Source of the DNA: Bacteroidota bacterium
Lineage (GTDB): Bacteria; Bacteroidota; Bacteroidia; Chitinophagales; Saprospiraceae
Direction of reading: 5' to 3'
Length of the DNA stretch: 42,421 bases
Assembly (NCBI GenBank): GCA_963169455.1
Contig: CAUJDW010000076.1
Location: forward strand, 1-42,421
Below the pieces are notes generated by a model, which was not told the DNA's origin, ran no database searches, and saw only the letters and a program-made list of their open reading frames with translations. Shown one piece after another: positions 41,269-42,421 of the stretch. How positions within the stretch are numbered: the stretch's first letter is position 1; every line of letters starts with the position of its first letter. A program made the position numbers and the translations under genes.

Positions 41269-42132
41269 TCATTGAAACTTACTGATGTAATCCTTTAAAG
41301 GGCCAAGCCCTATTTCCGCCCTTCTCTTATCCACGTTTTCAGGATCCCGTATTGGCAGGACGGTAATCTCTCCCCCGGCATTCAGCATTTGGGTTCCGTA
41401 AACTTGTTCTTTCTTATGATCAAAGCCCAGCATCCTGTCCATTACCAGCGCCAATGAGGACATGGGAAATTCTCCCCTTTTCACCGCTTCTTCCAGATAG
41501 GAATAATAGTATCCCCGCATATCCGGAGGAGCATGTTGTATTACAATAAAAACGCCTATCATGCCAAAGTCCCCAACTTCTTCATGCCGTGGGAAACCGC
41601 ATTGGCGGACGAGGTTGTTCAGAATATTCTGGTTATTTCCGTCAATATTCCCGCTTAAATCGACACCGACCGGCTGCCCTCTGGCTCCCCGGTCCCTCTC
41701 CAGCACATAATGGAGAATCTCCACTTTTTTGGAGCAATCGATCGGAATATAGGGCACTTCCCGTTCCAGGAATTTGTCGGTCTCCACCAATTGTATCAGG
41801 AGTAATTCATCCTCTAAAGAAGGAGGGCGCACGACTATTTCCTTTATTTCTCCCTCCTCATCGGCATAAAAGGAGGCTCCGAGTTCGGCTTTCAGGATCG
41901 ATTCCTTTACGCTTTCATCCAATTCCCTGCCGAGCGAATCCTTTACTATTCCCTTCAGAGGGAAGAGGGAATCCGCTCTTGCCATCCCAAGCAGTGTTTC
42001 CGGGGAAAGGAGCACCAAACCCCGGGATTCGCATTTTTTTGAAGGCTGGCAACTTCCGGCCAAAACCATTGCGGATAAACCGAAGAGGCTGGATAAGGCA
42101 AGCAACAAAGCACTTTTGGGCATATTCTTCAT
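41269..42132 (-). CDS. Lipoprotein with DUF6624 C-terminal domain, module 2
   Basis: About 287 aa. A hydrophobic signal (MKNMPKSALLLALSSLFGL) leads to a possible lipobox LAGSC. The middle part (residues about 50-130) is mixed. The C-terminal ~100 residues fit the DUF6624 pattern: IVIQHAPPDMRGYYYSYL, ALVMDRMLGFDHKKEQVYGTQ, IRDPENVDKRRAEIGL and PLKDYI. DUF6624 function is not established. The frame is open to 42348, but the upstream part lacks protein character and holds hairpins. It is the counterpart of the module 1 lipoprotein. ATG at 42132 or 42123. Confidence 0.78.
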   Translation of the reverse strand: MKNMPKSALLLALSSLFGLSAMVLAGSCQPSKKCESRGLVLLSPETLLGMARADSLFPLKGIVKDSLGRELDESVKESILKAELGASFYADEEGEIKEIVVRPPSLEDELLLIQLVETDKFLEREVPYIPIDCSKKVEILHYVLERDRGARGQPVGVDLSGNIDGNNQNILNNLVRQCGFPRHEEVGDFGMIGVFIVIQHAPPDMRGYYYSYLEEAVKRGEFPMSSLALVMDRMLGFDHKKEQVYGTQMLNAGGEITVLPIRDPENVDKRRAEIGLGPLKDYISKFQ

Positions 42133-42223
42133 GACGGGCATTTTTAAAAACCAGGGCGCCGGCCAAATCCCGGCCTCAGCCAATGAGCGCAAGCTATCAA
42201 ACGCCGCATTGTGCCTCACCAGG

Positions 42224-42281
42224 CTGCCGGCGCCCCGGCAGATTATGGCATAAAACAATTCTGGCAGGAGCGATCCCTGCC
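42224..42281 (-). promoter_or_regulatory. Two hairpins between the truncated gene and the DUF6624 lipoprotein gene
   Basis: CTGCCGG-CGCC-CCGGCAG (42224-42241) and GGCAGG-N7-CCTGCC (42263-42281) lie in the gap after the truncated gene. The arrangement parallels the hairpin after the complete precursor gene at 38588-38625, so a shared way of setting precursor and maturase levels is possible. Confidence 0.4.
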
Positions 42282-42308
42282 TCTCCAAATAACACTTTCC
42301 TTTTTCAA

Positions 42309-42421
42309 TCAACGATAGTAGATGATGAGCTTGACGGAGTCCTCGCAACAGTCACTGATGGGATCTCCGCCGGGATTGTCCGGGTCTTCGGTCGTTTGCC
42401 CCAGGTCGGTTTCATAGGATC
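42309..42421 (-). CDS. Truncated candidate second precursor peptide (C-terminal 36 residues)
   Basis: The window edge cuts this frame; 36 codons and a TGA (42309-42311) are visible. The peptide contains YETDLGQTTEDPDNPGGD and SDCCEDSVKLIIYYR: acid-rich, with TT next to E/D residues and a CC pair. Its place, directly upstream of the DUF6624 lipoprotein gene, is the place the complete precursor holds in module 1. It could instead be the tail of an unrelated protein, as no leader is visible. Confidence 0.5.
   Translation of the reverse strand, partial: SYETDLGQTTEDPDNPGGDPISDCCEDSVKLIIYYR

Noticed and set aside
1-42421. tRNA, rRNA, riboswitch or plasmid origin
   Set aside because: Read by eye in intergenic regions, no cloverleaf, rRNA or known riboswitch core was recognised; a covariance-model search was not possible here.

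Overview
The window looks like chromosomal DNA of a GC-rich member of the phylum Bacteroidota, most likely Saprospiria (Lewinella/Phaeodactylibacter/Haliscomenobacter-type). The evidence is family content: a TonB-dependent receptor followed by a DUF4249 lipoprotein, DUF2807, DUF2911 and DUF2480 proteins, a fused E1 alpha/beta dehydrogenase, an EAD-TIR protein and grasp-with-spasm peptide maturases. Promoters also fit the Bacteroidota pattern TTTG-N19/20-TAnnTTTG, and Shine-Dalgarno sites are rare. The taxon is inferred; no rRNA or tRNA gene was seen.

Layout. 1-4262: envelope and lipoprotein genes (DUF2807, DUF192, DUF2911, OmpA) with a perfect 48-nt palindrome between convergent genes. 4263-8057: a Glu/Leu-type dehydrogenase, an MFS exporter and an arginase-fold protein that has lost its metal ligands. 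8077-8310: a 72-nt tandem repeat. 8357-14995: an AhpD-like protein, a PcrA/UvrD helicase, a double TonB_C protein and two secreted peptidases (S37, M19). 14996-18651: a SPOR-like protein, an outer membrane barrel and feoAB with palindromes upstream. 18811-24701: a small ORF, the fused 2-oxoacid dehydrogenase E1, a small coupled gene, a crotonase and paaZ. 24819-27131: an EAD11-like/TIR protein with a near-leaderless promoter, a small outer membrane protein and paaY. 27186-35173: an unknown membrane protein, scpB (TTG start), DUF2480, a lytic transglycosylase, DUF4249 plus TonB-dependent receptor, and a CNNM/CorC protein.

35196-42421 is the most remarkable part. It is a one-strand array of two grasp-with-spasm RiPP (graspetide-type) modules in tandem. 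Each module reads, in transcription order: precursor peptide, lipoprotein with a DUF6624-like C-terminus, ATP-grasp ligase, a small basic protein of 68-73 aa, SPASM protein. The two small proteins share LPxGF and DxxQTxxY...KPI, so they appear to be a conserved, translationally coupled component that I cannot assign to a known family. One precursor is complete (double-Gly leader, core rich in Thr/Ser/Asp/Glu); a second candidate is cut by the right edge. The SPASM protein of the right-hand module keeps only four of eight cysteines, exactly the set expected for one of the two Fe-S clusters.

How the genes fit together: paaZ, the crotonase and paaY suggest processing of CoA-linked ring-cleavage or related acyl products, but the ring-epoxidising paaABCDE genes are not here. 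feoAB gives ferrous iron uptake, and the S37 and M19 enzymes fit peptide scavenging. The graspetide array and the TIR protein are the accessory, conflict- or signalling-related parts.
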